DNA of 64,000 nucleotides from Coliplasma sp045538555 (GTDB lineage Bacteria > Bacillota > Clostridia > Oscillospirales > CAG-382). Positions within the stretch are counted from its first letter, which is position 1; each line of letters starts with the position of its first letter. The stretch spans positions 1 to 64,000 of the forward strand of contig JAZSRP010000004.1 in the NCBI GenBank assembly GCA_045538555.1. The letters are read 5' to 3'. The notes beneath the pieces were generated by a model. It saw nothing but the letters and a program-made list of their open reading frames with translations. It did no database searches and had not been told where the DNA came from. The position numbers and the translations under genes are program-made. Positions 1-7,918 of this stretch are shown here, in pieces.

Positions 1-8
1 TACGATTT

Positions 9-112
9 CAGTGATATTTTATTCGCCATAAACTGCCGAAGGCAATATCACTTGAACGAAGTTCAAATATCACTGCGTAGCAATAGCACTCGCCGTAAGG
101 CGAATAAAACTG
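9..112. repeat. Palindromic element made of tandem mini-hairpins
   Basis: TTTTATTCGCC (17-27) and GGCGAATAAAA (99-109) form outer inverted arms. Between them are four small stem-loops: TGCC-GAA-GGCA (34-44), TTGAAC-GAA-GTTCAA (52-66), TGC-GTA-GCA (74-82) and CGCC-GTAA-GGCG (91-102). The hairpins are joined by near-identical linkers ATATCACT (45-52), ATATCACT (67-74) and ATAGCACT (83-90). This is the architecture of a dispersed REP/MITE-like intergenic element. It lies just downstream of secG, beyond its terminator. No second copy was noticed in this window, so the repeat status is inferred from structure. Confidence 0.6.
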
Positions 113-140
113 CCCAAGTGTCCTTAAGAACACTTGGGCA
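111..140 (-). terminator. Terminator downstream of secG
   Basis: An 11-bp perfect stem TGCCCAAGTGT/ACACTTGGGCA (111-121 with 130-140) has an 8-nt loop. On the minus strand it is followed by GTTTTATTCG, a short T-rich run. It lies 32 bp after the secG stop codon. Its left arm GCCCAAGTG recurs in the terminators at 5405 and 7877. Confidence 0.65.
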
Positions 141-171
141 AGGAAACGCCTTTTGTTATTGCTATACCGGA

Positions 172-630
172 TTATTCGGAAACCTCGGTGCTTGCCTCGG
201 CGGAAGCGTCGGCAGAAACCTCGGCGGAAGCATCGGCAGAAGCATCGGCAGAAGCATCAGCAGAAGCATCGGCAGAAACATCAGCAGAAGCATCGGATGC
301 GGTAGAGGTAGTAGAAGTGGTGGAAGTGGTGGAAACGGTCACGCTGGAGCCGGTGTTGGAAGTGTCGTCGGTTGCCTCATCTGTGGAGCAGATGATGTAC
401 AGCGCCAGAACCAGAACCACAAAAATGATTGCAACGATAAAGGTGGCTTTCTGAAGTTTTTTGGACTTGGAAGCCAGATTGTTGCGTGAGAGATAAGACT
501 CGGATGCGCCGGTGCCGGCAATGGAGTTGCCCAGACCGTGCTTCTTGCTCTGCTGCATGCTGATGAGAACGATTAGAACAATGGCAAGGGCAAAAAGAAC
601 GCCGCCGATGATGTATTCGAGAACTGTCAT
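172..630 (-). CDS. secG: SecG preprotein translocase subunit with a long Ser/Ala/Asp repeat tail
   Basis: This is the small membrane subunit of the SecYEG protein-export channel. Two hydrophobic helices (about residues 5-23 and 60-82) flank a loop QQSKKHGLGN... that matches the SecG core QQ-x-K-x2-GLG. The start is the ATG at 630, preceded by GAAAGGAA; the upstream in-frame extension lacks a ribosome site. SecG is usually about 75 residues, and this one is about 152. The extra C-terminal segment is Thr/Ser-rich and then repeats Ala-Asp-Ala-Ser; it is encoded by 12-bp tandem repeats. With the usual SecG topology the tail would lie outside the membrane. The family call is firm; any role for the tail is unknown. 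Confidence 0.9.
   Translation of the reverse strand: MTVLEYIIGGVLFALAIVLIVLISMQQSKKHGLGNSIAGTGASESYLSRNNLASKSKKLQKATFIVAIIFVVLVLALYIICSTDEATDDTSNTGSSVTVSTTSTTSTTSTASDASADVSADASADASADASADASAEVSADASAEASTEVSE
194..289. repeat. 12-bp tandem repeat inside secG
   Basis: Eight consecutive 12-bp units resemble GCATCGGCAGAA on the plus strand (194-205 through 278-289), with one to three mismatches each. On the coding (minus) strand they encode the repeated tetrapeptide of the SecG tail. The unit length is a multiple of three, so copy-number change would alter tail length without a frameshift. Confidence 0.85.
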
Positions 631-699
631 AAGTAAAAAATTCCTTTCAAAACACTTTTTTGCACGGAAAAAAAGGTGATTCCGCCGCAAGTACATTAG

Positions 700-728
700 A
701 TGTTATCACAAACCGCCGCAAAATGCAA
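700..728 (-). promoter_or_regulatory. Candidate sigma-A promoter of secG
   Basis: On the minus strand TTGCAT (723-728) and TAACAT (700-705) are separated by 17 bp and lie about 70 bp upstream of the secG start. Match to consensus is moderate. Confidence 0.4.
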
Positions 729-778
729 GATAAATCACAAAAAATACAAAAATTTATATTTTGTTCACACCCAGTTCA

Positions 779-2257
779 TCAGAACTCACGGGTGTTTGTG
801 TTTTTATCCACGGGTTTTTGGGGTTGGGTCGGTTTTTTGGGATAAGTTTTGTCTTTTTTTGACCTGACTTTTTTCACGCCTCTGACGATTGCCATGGCGA
901 TGGAGAACAAAACGTACAGAATTACAAGGGCGGCAATGACCTTGAGCACGGTCATCATCACGTCGCCAAAGAGAAATCCTTTTACGTTGTCAATGGCAGT
1001 GAGCATTCCGCTGGAATCCACACTGTCCTTTGTGACCAGAGGCACCGTTGCCAGTTCCATGCCGTTGAAGCTGTACGTCACCGTGCCCACACGGGTGCCC
1101 TTTGCAATGGGGGCATCGACGGTGTTGACCGTGGTGCCGCCAAACTCACTCTCGTATACCACGTTTTTGTCGTAGGAAATGGTTTTTGTGATACTTTCGG
1201 AGCTTGCCTCAAGGTTGATGAGACTCTCCACGGTGGTTTCGGGAACAACGATCACGTGGTCGGTGGAGCTGCCAAGATTTACGTGAAGCTCGTCTACGAT
1301 GTCGTTTGGGGAGGCAACAGTCATGTATTCAAACGAGGACAGGGACCAGTCAATGAGCTTGTTGATATCCGTGTATGCATTGCCCTCGCCAAAGGAGCGG
1401 TTGCCCTCGGGGTCAACCTTCATTCCGGTGGCACACATGACCACAAAAACGTACGCTCTGCCTTCTTTTTCGCAGGCGGTGATGAGGCAGTAATCGGATC
1501 TGGAATTCTTTTGCCCCGCGATCATGCCGATGGCCCTCTTGTTGAGAAACCCGGCAACAAAAAAGTTGCTTTTCAGATAATTTTTGTTCCTGACGGTGCT
1601 TTTTCCGTTAAAAAGAAAGGATTCTACGTCAGAAAGCTTCACAAGATAATCGTATTTGTAAAATGCTGCGGCAATCTTTGCTGCCTCGTCCGGGGTGGTG
1701 GTCTGGGCTACAGAATCCAGTCCCGTTGCGTTGACAAACTTTGTTTTTGTCAGCCCGAGGGATTGGGCTTTTTTGTTCATACGGGCAACAAAATCGGCAA
1801 TACCTCCGCCCAAAAATGCTTCGCCGCAGTAATATGCCAGCACCGAAACCGCATCGTTGGCATTTGCCACAAGAGAAGCAGAGAGCAGGTCCCGCACGGT
1901 GTAGGTGCTTCCTGCCGACAGACCCATGGAGGGTGCGCTGATGTCACCGATGGGACCCACGTTTTCCAATGACTGTGAGGTGACGGTGACGGTGTATTCG
2001 TCCATATTGACGCCCCGCTCTGTGAACAGGTCGTGGATAACCATGGTAGAAACCAGCTTTGTAACAACAGTGGGAGCCACCTGCTCACCGCCCCGTGAGG
2101 AATACAAATACTGTCCGTTGTCTACGCATAGGGCAACCAGTGCGTTGCCCGAGCTGATATCCGGCTCGGTTTCTGCCGCACTTGCGGGCAGAAACGTCAG
2201 AACAGAGCATAGTATGAGTACCGCAAGCAGTGCGGAAAGTATCCGTTTTTGTTTCAT
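779..2257 (-). CDS. Catalytically degenerate D-alanyl-D-alanine carboxypeptidase homologue (S11/PBP5 family)
   Basis: The 492-residue protein has a signal peptide (1-28), an S11-type domain (about 35-320), a second beta domain and a C-terminal membrane helix (about 435-460) with a basic tail. The fold is recognisable from TVRDLLSASL, NATGLDS and a DxxNKLIDW-like segment. The three penicillin-binding motifs are all lost: SxxK reads V64-V-T-K67, SxN reads N132-A-N134, and the KTG strand reads about A247-G-Q249. The DNA was re-read at the first site and the Ser codon is absent. The gene starts 5 bp after ribF, so the two are probably cotranscribed. Likely a binding or scaffold pseudoenzyme in the envelope; an active peptidase is unlikely. 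Confidence 0.8.
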   Translation of the reverse strand: MKQKRILSALLAVLILCSVLTFLPASAAETEPDISSGNALVALCVDNGQYLYSSRGGEQVAPTVVTKLVSTMVIHDLFTERGVNMDEYTVTVTSQSLENVGPIGDISAPSMGLSAGSTYTVRDLLSASLVANANDAVSVLAYYCGEAFLGGGIADFVARMNKKAQSLGLTKTKFVNATGLDSVAQTTTPDEAAKIAAAFYKYDYLVKLSDVESFLFNGKSTVRNKNYLKSNFFVAGFLNKRAIGMIAGQKNSRSDYCLITACEKEGRAYVFVVMCATGMKVDPEGNRSFGEGNAYTDINKLIDWSLSSFEYMTVASPNDIVDELHVNLGSSTDHVIVVPETTVESLINLEASSESITKTISYDKNVVYESEFGGTTVNTVDAPIAKGTRVGTVTYSFNGMELATVPLVTKDSVDSSGMLTAIDNVKGFLFGDVMMTVLKVIAALVILYVLFSIAMAIVRGVKKVRSKKDKTYPKKPTQPQKPVDKNTNTREF

Positions 2258-2262
2258 TTTTT

Positions 2263-3198
2263 TCAGACTCCAAAAAGAATTTCTTTTGCTTTTTCCGCAT
2301 CAAGCCGTGCCTGCCGCGAAAGTGAATCAAGGGAATCAAATTTTGTTTCAAAACGCAAAAAGTCAACAAAAGCAATTTCTGCCGTCATGCCGTACAGGTC
2401 ACCGCAAAAATCAAAAAGATGGGTCTCGCACAGCACCTCGTCACAACTGCAGACTGTGGGTCTCACGCCCAGATTTGCCACGCCGGAAAAGGTGGTTTGG
2501 CCCACTTTGCATTTCACGGCGTATACGCCCAGCGGAGGCAGAGTCAGCTCCCTCGGGAACTGCTGGTTGAGGGTGGGGAGTCCCAGCGTTCTGCCGATGC
2601 GGTTGCCGGATATGACAGGGGCGGAAAAGCAATACTCCCTGCCCAGCAGGCGGTTTGCGTTTTTCAGGTCGCCTTGGGAGACGAGCTTTCGGATAACAGT
2701 GGAGCTGACGGGAGCGCCGTTATCCAGAAACGGCTCTGCCTGAACAAAACCGATGCCCTGACGGAAGCAGAGCTCTTTCAGCACCGAGGCATCGCCCGAT
2801 CTGTCTTTTCCAAACCGAAAATCGTATCCGCACACTACGTATTTTGCGTCCAGGGTGTCCTTGAGAACGCTGCACACAAACTCCCGGGGAGTCATATCGC
2901 ACACACGGGAAAAATCCGCAACGCAGAGCCCGTCGGCATATTCTGCCAATAGCTCCCGCTTTTTTTGGGGTGTTGCCAGCCCTGCGCCGTCTTTTTTGCG
3001 ATAATCGGAGGAAAAACTGAACACCAGTGCGGTCAAACCGCCGTGCTGTGCCTGACGCTTCAGCGTCTCAAGCAAAAGACGGTGCCCCAGATGCACTCCG
3101 TCAAAATTTCCCACCGTCACCGCACAGCCCTTGCCGGGAGAGTGGGTATCAGAAAAATATTCGATGTCTACAATGGGTTTTTCACGTTTGTTTTTCAT
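2263..3198 (-). CDS. ribF: Bifunctional riboflavin kinase / FAD synthetase
   Basis: It makes FMN from riboflavin and then FAD from FMN, in the cytoplasm. The N-terminal adenylyltransferase domain shows TVGNFDGVHLGH, and later SSTVIRKLV. The C-terminal kinase domain shows GRTLGLPTLN and LPPLGVYAVK. The length (311 aa) is normal. The start at 3198 (MKNKREK) is chosen because the longer alternative at 3216 overlaps the promoter -10 box. No Shine-Dalgarno precedes 3198, and the predicted transcription start is only a few bases upstream, so the mRNA may be nearly leaderless. It is followed after 5 bp by the S11 homologue. Confidence 0.92.
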   Translation of the reverse strand: MKNKREKPIVDIEYFSDTHSPGKGCAVTVGNFDGVHLGHRLLLETLKRQAQHGGLTALVFSFSSDYRKKDGAGLATPQKKRELLAEYADGLCVADFSRVCDMTPREFVCSVLKDTLDAKYVVCGYDFRFGKDRSGDASVLKELCFRQGIGFVQAEPFLDNGAPVSSTVIRKLVSQGDLKNANRLLGREYCFSAPVISGNRIGRTLGLPTLNQQFPRELTLPPLGVYAVKCKVGQTTFSGVANLGVRPTVCSCDEVLCETHLFDFCGDLYGMTAEIAFVDFLRFETKFDSLDSLSRQARLDAEKAKEILFGV

Positions 3199-3207
3199 AA
3201 CTATATT

Positions 3208-3236
3208 ATAATACATTCAACCGTGGTTTTTGTCAA
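3208..3236 (-). promoter_or_regulatory. Sigma-A promoter of ribF
   Basis: TTGACA (3231-3236) and TATTAT (3208-3213) lie 17 bp apart on the minus strand. The expected start point is near 3201, two to four bases before the ribF ATG at 3198. Confidence 0.7.
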
Positions 3237-3303
3237 CTTTATGCCGTATAATTTTCTTTTTCGGGAGTAAAAATAAAAACAAAAAACCGAAAAGAGATAT
3301 ACA

Positions 3304-5391
3304 ATGGAACACTCCACACATCCTCCTTTTGACTCCGTGATTCTGGCAGGCGGATTTGGCTCCCGAATGTCGCCTCTCACCGACAGTATTCCAAAACCGC
3401 TTCTGCCTGTTGGCGGGATTCCTGCTTTTTTGCGAATCCTCGGTTCTCTGCGCCGCCACGGGTTTGTATCCACAGCGGTCACCACCATGTATCTGGCGGA
3501 TCAGGTGGAGTCCTGTGCCGTTCCCACTGACGGATCCACGGTATTTTTCAGAGAAAAGGATCCGCTGGGCAGTGCCGGTGCAGTAAGGGCGCTCAAGCCC
3601 CTTTCGGGGGAGGTGCTGCTGATAATATCGGGAGACGCGGTGTGTGATTTTGATTTTTCCGCCCTCAAAAAAGAGTTTTTGGCAAGCGGCGCTTGCGGTG
3701 CGGTTATTTTGAGGCGGAGCAGCCGTGTGCAGGAATACGGTTCCGTATCGTTAAAAGACGGTTTTATAACCGCATTTTGCGAAAAACCCTCCTGCCGTGA
3801 CATTCTATCGGATCTTGTAAGTACCGGAATCTATTTTTTGCGGTCGGAAATGCTCTCGCTCATACCCGAAAACACGTTTTTTGATTTTGGAAAAGATCTG
3901 TTTCCCATGCTTGTGAAAAAAGGGGTTTCCATTCTGGGCGCCATAGCGGAGGGAAGCTGGTTTGATATTGGCAGCTTTGGAGCATATTTTGACTGTAACA
4001 TGCATCTTTCGGGAGGGAAAAGCTGTATTGGAAAGGGCGTGCGGATACATCCGTCGGCTTTGGTGGAAAAGAGCGTTTTGTTTGACGGAGTGCAGGTGGG
4101 AAACAGTGTGGTAAAAGGAAGCATTTTGGCAAAAAATACACTGGTGGAGGACGAATGTACTATACTTCCCGGATGTGTCCTGGGTGAGGGCTCGGTGGTA
4201 AAAAGGGGAGCGTTTTTAAACAGCGGAACGGTTTTGCCTCCCAAATCAACGGTATGTGAAAGCGATACGGGGAGCTGGTTTTGCTCTCTCGTGAGAGAAA
4301 TGGAATTTATTGACGATGGTGTGATGATTTGCGACAACGACGAAAATGAGTTGGGCAAAGCACTGGCAAAATACAGTCCGCTTGCCATCGGATGCGACGG
4401 AAGCGCCGTTGCCTCGCTGAAATGCGAATCCCTTGCACTGTCCGTACGGGATTTTGGGGGAGACTGCGTGGTGTGCGGAGAGTGTTCTCCCACGCTGATT
4501 GCCTTTGCTGCACGAAATTTTGGAGGCGGAGCCCATCTTTCACTGACCGAAAAAGGGATTGCCCTGCGGTTGTTTGACCAATGCGGGCTGCCTTTTTCTT
4601 CCGAAAAGCTGCGGGCGATCCCCCGCAGAATGGCAGAAAAAATACTTCCGCCCGCAAAAAAGGGCAAACAGGCAGTCGTAACTCAAAAAAAGCTGATGGA
4701 AGAATACTGCCTGATGCTGAGGAGCGAGCTTCCGGACGTGGAACGTGTTACTTTGGGAGACGTATGCGGAGAGGGGAACGAATTCTTTTGCAGGGTGGTG
4801 TCGCTTTTGGGCACAAAAACCGATCCGGAGGGCGATCTGTTTTTTGTTTCGCCCGACGGAAAAAGCGGGTATGCACTCACCTCAGACGGCAGAGAGGTGT
4901 CTCACTGGCACTTGTATCTGCTGTGCTGTCTGCTGGAGGAACGTAAAAAGATTTTTTTGCCATCCTACACTCCTGCCTGTGTTGAAAGAATTTTGCGTGA
5001 TTCGGGAGCGGAGGTTTTGTTTTTTGGAGACGGTGACAGCGAGGAACGAAACTCCTCCGCCTCTGACCTTGCCCTGCGGGACGGTTGTTTTTTGTGTCTC
5101 AAGCTGCTGTGCCTTTTGAAAAAGAGGGGGCTGTCCCTCTCCTGCGCCCTTTGTTCTCTGCCGCCCTTTGCAGTGACGTCTCTTGAGCTGCCCTTTGAAA
5201 AAGAGCGGATCCCGTCTCTCCTGGGAGAGTTGAGAAAGGGAAAAGGCCGCCTTGCGGGATTTGATTTCAACAAGGCGCGTGTAAACGTGATGCCCTGCGC
5301 AAGAGGGATCAAGCTGTACTCCGAGGCAGTGAGCTTTGAGATGGCGGAGGAATTTGCCATTGAGGCCATCAACGAGCTTTTGAAGCTGTAA
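3304..5391 (+). CDS. Sugar-1-phosphate nucleotidyltransferase fused to a degenerate phosphomannomutase-like domain
   Basis: Three parts are visible in 695 residues. The first is a nucleotidyltransferase (about 10-235) with ILAGGFGSRMSPLT, KPLLPVGG and SGDAVCDFD. The second is a left-handed beta-helix of hexapeptide repeats (about 240-320). The third is a phosphomannomutase-like domain (about 335-695). This order matches known GDP-mannose pyrophosphorylase/PMM fusions. The PMM part is decayed: the phosphoserine loop (normally TASHNP) is replaced near 411-419, and the C-terminal phosphate-binding loop reads MPCARG. DPEGD (507-511) still resembles the metal loop. The nucleotidyltransferase is probably active; mutase activity is doubtful. 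The exact sugar cannot be told. TATAAT at 3247-3252 is a weak promoter hint. Confidence 0.75.
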   Translation: MEHSTHPPFDSVILAGGFGSRMSPLTDSIPKPLLPVGGIPAFLRILGSLRRHGFVSTAVTTMYLADQVESCAVPTDGSTVFFREKDPLGSAGAVRALKPLSGEVLLIISGDAVCDFDFSALKKEFLASGACGAVILRRSSRVQEYGSVSLKDGFITAFCEKPSCRDILSDLVSTGIYFLRSEMLSLIPENTFFDFGKDLFPMLVKKGVSILGAIAEGSWFDIGSFGAYFDCNMHLSGGKSCIGKGVRIHPSALVEKSVLFDGVQVGNSVVKGSILAKNTLVEDECTILPGCVLGEGSVVKRGAFLNSGTVLPPKSTVCESDTGSWFCSLVREMEFIDDGVMICDNDENELGKALAKYSPLAIGCDGSAVASLKCESLALSVRDFGGDCVVCGECSPTLIAFAARNFGGGAHLSLTEKGIALRLFDQCGLPFSSEKLRAIPRRMAEKILPPAKKGKQAVVTQKKLMEEYCLMLRSELPDVERVTLGDVCGEGNEFFCRVVSLLGTKTDPEGDLFFVSPDGKSGYALTSDGREVSHWHLYLLCCLLEERKKIFLPSYTPACVERILRDSGAEVLFFGDGDSEERNSSASDLALRDGCFLCLKLLCLLKKRGLSLSCALCSLPPFAVTSLELPFEKERIPSLLGELRKGKGRLAGFDFNKARVNVMPCARGIKLYSEAVSFEMAEEFAIEAINELLKL

Positions 5392-5404
5392 AAAAACAAA
5401 AAAA

Positions 5405-5438
5405 GCCCAAGTGCCGATTGCGGCTCTTGGGCGATTTT
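5405..5438. terminator. Bidirectional terminator between the nucleotidyltransferase fusion and the DUF1836 gene
   Basis: Arms GCCCAAG (5405-5411) and CTTGGGC (5426-5432) are followed by GATTTTTT on the plus strand. An A-rich run precedes them and would be the T tract for the opposite gene. It shares the left arm GCCCAAGTG with the terminators at 112 and 7877. Confidence 0.85.
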
Positions 5439-5441
5439 TTG

Positions 5442-5969
5442 TCAGGGTATTTGTCCCGCTTCCTCTGCTCTGCGAACCGCTACAAGACGGTCAAAAAGCG
5501 CGATGTGTGCAAAAGCGCCTGCCAGCGCTCTCATGGAAGCGATCTCACGGGTGTCTGCGTCTTCCAGTGTCTTTGGAGGAAAGTCGGTGGGTGACACAGC
5601 GGATCTGACGGCATATTCCACCTCGTTGCAAAAAATATCATATCCGTCGCACACCTCAAAAACACGCATCATTGCGGCAATGGAATCTCCGATCTGCCAC
5701 AAGCTGAACATTCTTTTTCCAACACATATCACCACCAGCTTGGCAAGATGCTCGCGGGAATATTTCTTTTTGACGGGAGCGTGCAGGATACCTTGTTTTA
5801 CGTAGTTATTCACCATTGATGAGGTAATCATGGGCTCCCCGCTCTGGGCAAAAACAGCCAAGCTCTCATTGAGAAACCCGATGACCTGATCGATATACAG
5901 GTCAAAACCCGGCAGCTCGCCCCATCTGGGGCAATGAAAGGACAGCATGTCCTCAGCTTTTATCGTCAT
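5442..5969 (-). CDS. DUF1836 protein, MerR-like DNA-binding regulator
   Basis: The 175-residue protein matches DUF1836: an opening WGELPGFDLYIDQVIGFL, then ITSSMVNNYVKQGIL, VKKKYSREHLAKLVVI and FSLWQIGDSIA. That block looks like a winged helix-turn-helix of MerR type. It is a common Clostridia family of unknown target. The gene has its own promoter and faces away from the acyl-CoA synthetase gene, so it could regulate that neighbour, but nothing in the sequence proves it. The family call is good; the function is inferred from the fold only. Confidence 0.8.
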   Translation of the reverse strand: MTIKAEDMLSFHCPRWGELPGFDLYIDQVIGFLNESLAVFAQSGEPMITSSMVNNYVKQGILHAPVKKKYSREHLAKLVVICVGKRMFSLWQIGDSIAAMMRVFEVCDGYDIFCNEVEYAVRSAVSPTDFPPKTLEDADTREIASMRALAGAFAHIALFDRLVAVRRAEEAGQIP

Positions 5970-5999
5970 TTTTCAATTCTCCACACAATTCATATCTCT

Positions 6000-6027
6000 A
6001 TTTTAACACAAAAACAGGTTTTGTCAA
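6000..6027 (-). promoter_or_regulatory. Promoter of the DUF1836 gene
   Basis: TTGACA (6022-6027) and TAAAAT (6000-6005) are 16 bp apart on the minus strand, about 30 bp upstream of the start codon. Confidence 0.6.
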
Positions 6028-6090
6028 CACAATTCGTTTCAAAAACCACGCAAAAGCGCGCTTTTTGCAATTTTTTGAAAACAAAAACAG

Positions 6091-6119
6091 TTGACACAGA
6101 GAGAAAAACCCTGTATAAT
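6091..6119 (+). promoter_or_regulatory. Consensus sigma-A promoter of the acyl-CoA synthetase gene
   Basis: A perfect TTGACA (6091-6096), a 17-bp spacer and a perfect TATAAT (6114-6119). The start codon is at 6173, with an AAGGAG ribosome site just before it. Confidence 0.85.
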
Positions 6120-6172
6120 AGTTTTGAAAACCAAATGTATTTATTCAATCCTATAACCAAGGAGAATTATTT

Positions 6173-7870
6173 ATGTCAAAGAAGAGAAACAAGAGGCAGG
6201 TTGCTGCATTTGCCAATATCAGAGATATGCTTTATCAGGCAGAGATGGAGGCAGGAGACAAGATAGCGTATAAATACAGAGCGTCCGACGGAACAGCGGT
6301 AGAAAAGACTTTTCGCGCTTTCCGTGAGGAGACGCTTCATATCGGAACCGCACTTTGGGAGCTGGGTTTGTCCGACAAGCACATTGCATGTACCGGCGAG
6401 AACAGCTATGACTGGATCTGCGTGTATCTTGCGGCACTTCAGAGTGCAGGCGTGTTTTGCCCGGTGGACAAGGATCTGCCCGATACGGATTTTCTCAACG
6501 TTATCAACGGCGGTGAGAGCAGTATCGTTTTTTGTGACAAAAAGCGTGAGGAGACGTTCCGCCGTCTGCGTGATCAGCTCCCCAATGTAAAATATTTTGT
6601 CTGCTTTGACAGGGATGAAGACGACGGGGAATTTCTCTCGTTCAAAAAATTCAAAGCCCACGGCAAGGAGCTGTATGAGGGGGGCAACCGTGAGTTTTTC
6701 AAGAGCACCAGAGACACAAACGAGCTGAAAATGCTTATTTACACCTCCGGTACCACGGGGCTTGCCAAGGGAGTTATGCTCTCTGAGCACAATGTTTGCT
6801 CCTGCGTTTACTACGGACTGCAGGTTGCAAATATCCGTGAGGTCGGTTTGTCGGTATTACCCTATCACCATTCATATGAGTCTGTTCCCGGACTTTTGGT
6901 GGCGCTTCACAATCACTCCACTCTCTGCATCAACGACAACCTCAAGAGAGTGCTGAAAAATCTGGCGCTCTACAAGCCCCAATACATATACCTTGTTCCC
7001 GCATTTGTGGAGGTTATTTACCGCCGCATCTGGTCAAACATCGAGGAGCAGGGAAAAACAAAGCTTATCAAAACCGCCATCAAGGCAAGCAACGGCCTGC
7101 GAAAGGTCGGCGTTGATATGAGAAGAAAGCTCTTTGCACAGATCCACGAGGCGCTGGGCGGAAAGCTGGAAAAAATCGTCTGCGGCGGTGCACCTATCAG
7201 AGCCGAGATCGGTCAGTTTTTTGATGACATCGGCATCAATCTGTGCAACGGCTACGGTATCACCGAGTGTTCGCCTCTTGTCAGCGTAAACCAGGAGCAC
7301 AACAACGACTGCACCACAGTGGGATTTCCTCTTGAGTGTGTTGACGTCAGGATCGCCGATCCCAACGAGGACGGAGAGGGAGAGATCTGCGTCAAGGGTG
7401 ATATTGTGATGATGGGATACTACAAAAATGCCGAGGCCACAAGCGAGGTGTTTGACGCCGACGGATATTTCAACACCGGCGACTACGGAAAGATCAACTC
7501 CCTGGGTCAGCTCATTATTACCGGCAGAAAGAAAAACATCATCATTCTCGGAAACGGAAAAAACATCTATCCCGAGGAGATCGAGGGTTATATTGGTTCC
7601 GTTGCCTATATCACCGACGTTGTGGTATACGGAGAGAAGGACGAGCACGGCCACGAGGTTGCTCTTTGTGCAGAGGTGACCGTCAATGCCGACATGCTCA
7701 AGGATATGGACAAGGAGCAGATCCGCACAAGGGTAAAATCCGATATATTCAAGGCGTGTGAGGTGCTTCCCTCCTACAAGCAGATCACCAAGGTTGTGGT
7801 GAGAGAAACTCCCTTTGTAAAAACCACCTCAAACAAGATCAAACGCGACAAAAACGGAATGCCTCTTTGA
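6173..7870 (+). CDS. AMP-binding long-chain acyl-CoA synthetase-like enzyme
   Basis: An adenylate-forming ligase that would activate a fatty acid with ATP and load it on CoA. Motifs in order: the P-loop LIYTSGTTGLAKGVM (about residue 188), GGAPI, NGYGITECSPLVS (about 360), FNTGDYGKI and the hinge with GRKKNIIILGNGKNIYPEEIE, ending in TTSNKIKRD, which supplies the C-terminal catalytic Lys region. At 565 aa it is the usual size for long-chain acyl-CoA ligases. It is monocistronic, between a consensus promoter and a strong terminator. Long-chain specificity is inferred from overall resemblance; another carboxylic acid is possible. Confidence 0.85.
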   Translation: MSKKRNKRQVAAFANIRDMLYQAEMEAGDKIAYKYRASDGTAVEKTFRAFREETLHIGTALWELGLSDKHIACTGENSYDWICVYLAALQSAGVFCPVDKDLPDTDFLNVINGGESSIVFCDKKREETFRRLRDQLPNVKYFVCFDRDEDDGEFLSFKKFKAHGKELYEGGNREFFKSTRDTNELKMLIYTSGTTGLAKGVMLSEHNVCSCVYYGLQVANIREVGLSVLPYHHSYESVPGLLVALHNHSTLCINDNLKRVLKNLALYKPQYIYLVPAFVEVIYRRIWSNIEEQGKTKLIKTAIKASNGLRKVGVDMRRKLFAQIHEALGGKLEKIVCGGAPIRAEIGQFFDDIGINLCNGYGITECSPLVSVNQEHNNDCTTVGFPLECVDVRIADPNEDGEGEICVKGDIVMMGYYKNAEATSEVFDADGYFNTGDYGKINSLGQLIITGRKKNIIILGNGKNIYPEEIEGYIGSVAYITDVVVYGEKDEHGHEVALCAEVTVNADMLKDMDKEQIRTRVKSDIFKACEVLPSYKQITKVVVRETPFVKTTSNKIKRDKNGMPL

Positions 7871-7875
7871 TAACA

Positions 7876-7911
7876 AGCCCAAGTGCAATATCTGCGCTTG
7901 GGCTGTTTTTT
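7876..7911 (+). terminator. Terminator of the acyl-CoA synthetase gene
   Basis: An 11-bp stem (7876-7886 with 7894-7904, one G-T pair), a 7-nt loop and then GTTTTTT. It is the third hairpin in the window with left arm GCCCAAGTG. Confidence 0.9.
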
Positions 7912-7918
7912 CGGCAAA

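Noticed and set aside
194..289. Tandem repeats as a CRISPR array
   Set aside because: Units are 12 bp, contiguous and without spacers, and they code for protein.
52..489. Plus-strand ORF of 145 codons rich in Gly/Ser/Arg repeats
   Set aside because: It is antisense to secG and its repetitive composition comes from the 12-bp repeat. It has no ribosome site.
1256..1972. Plus-strand ORF of 238 codons
   Set aside because: It lies wholly inside the S11 homologue on the other strand and shows no family features.
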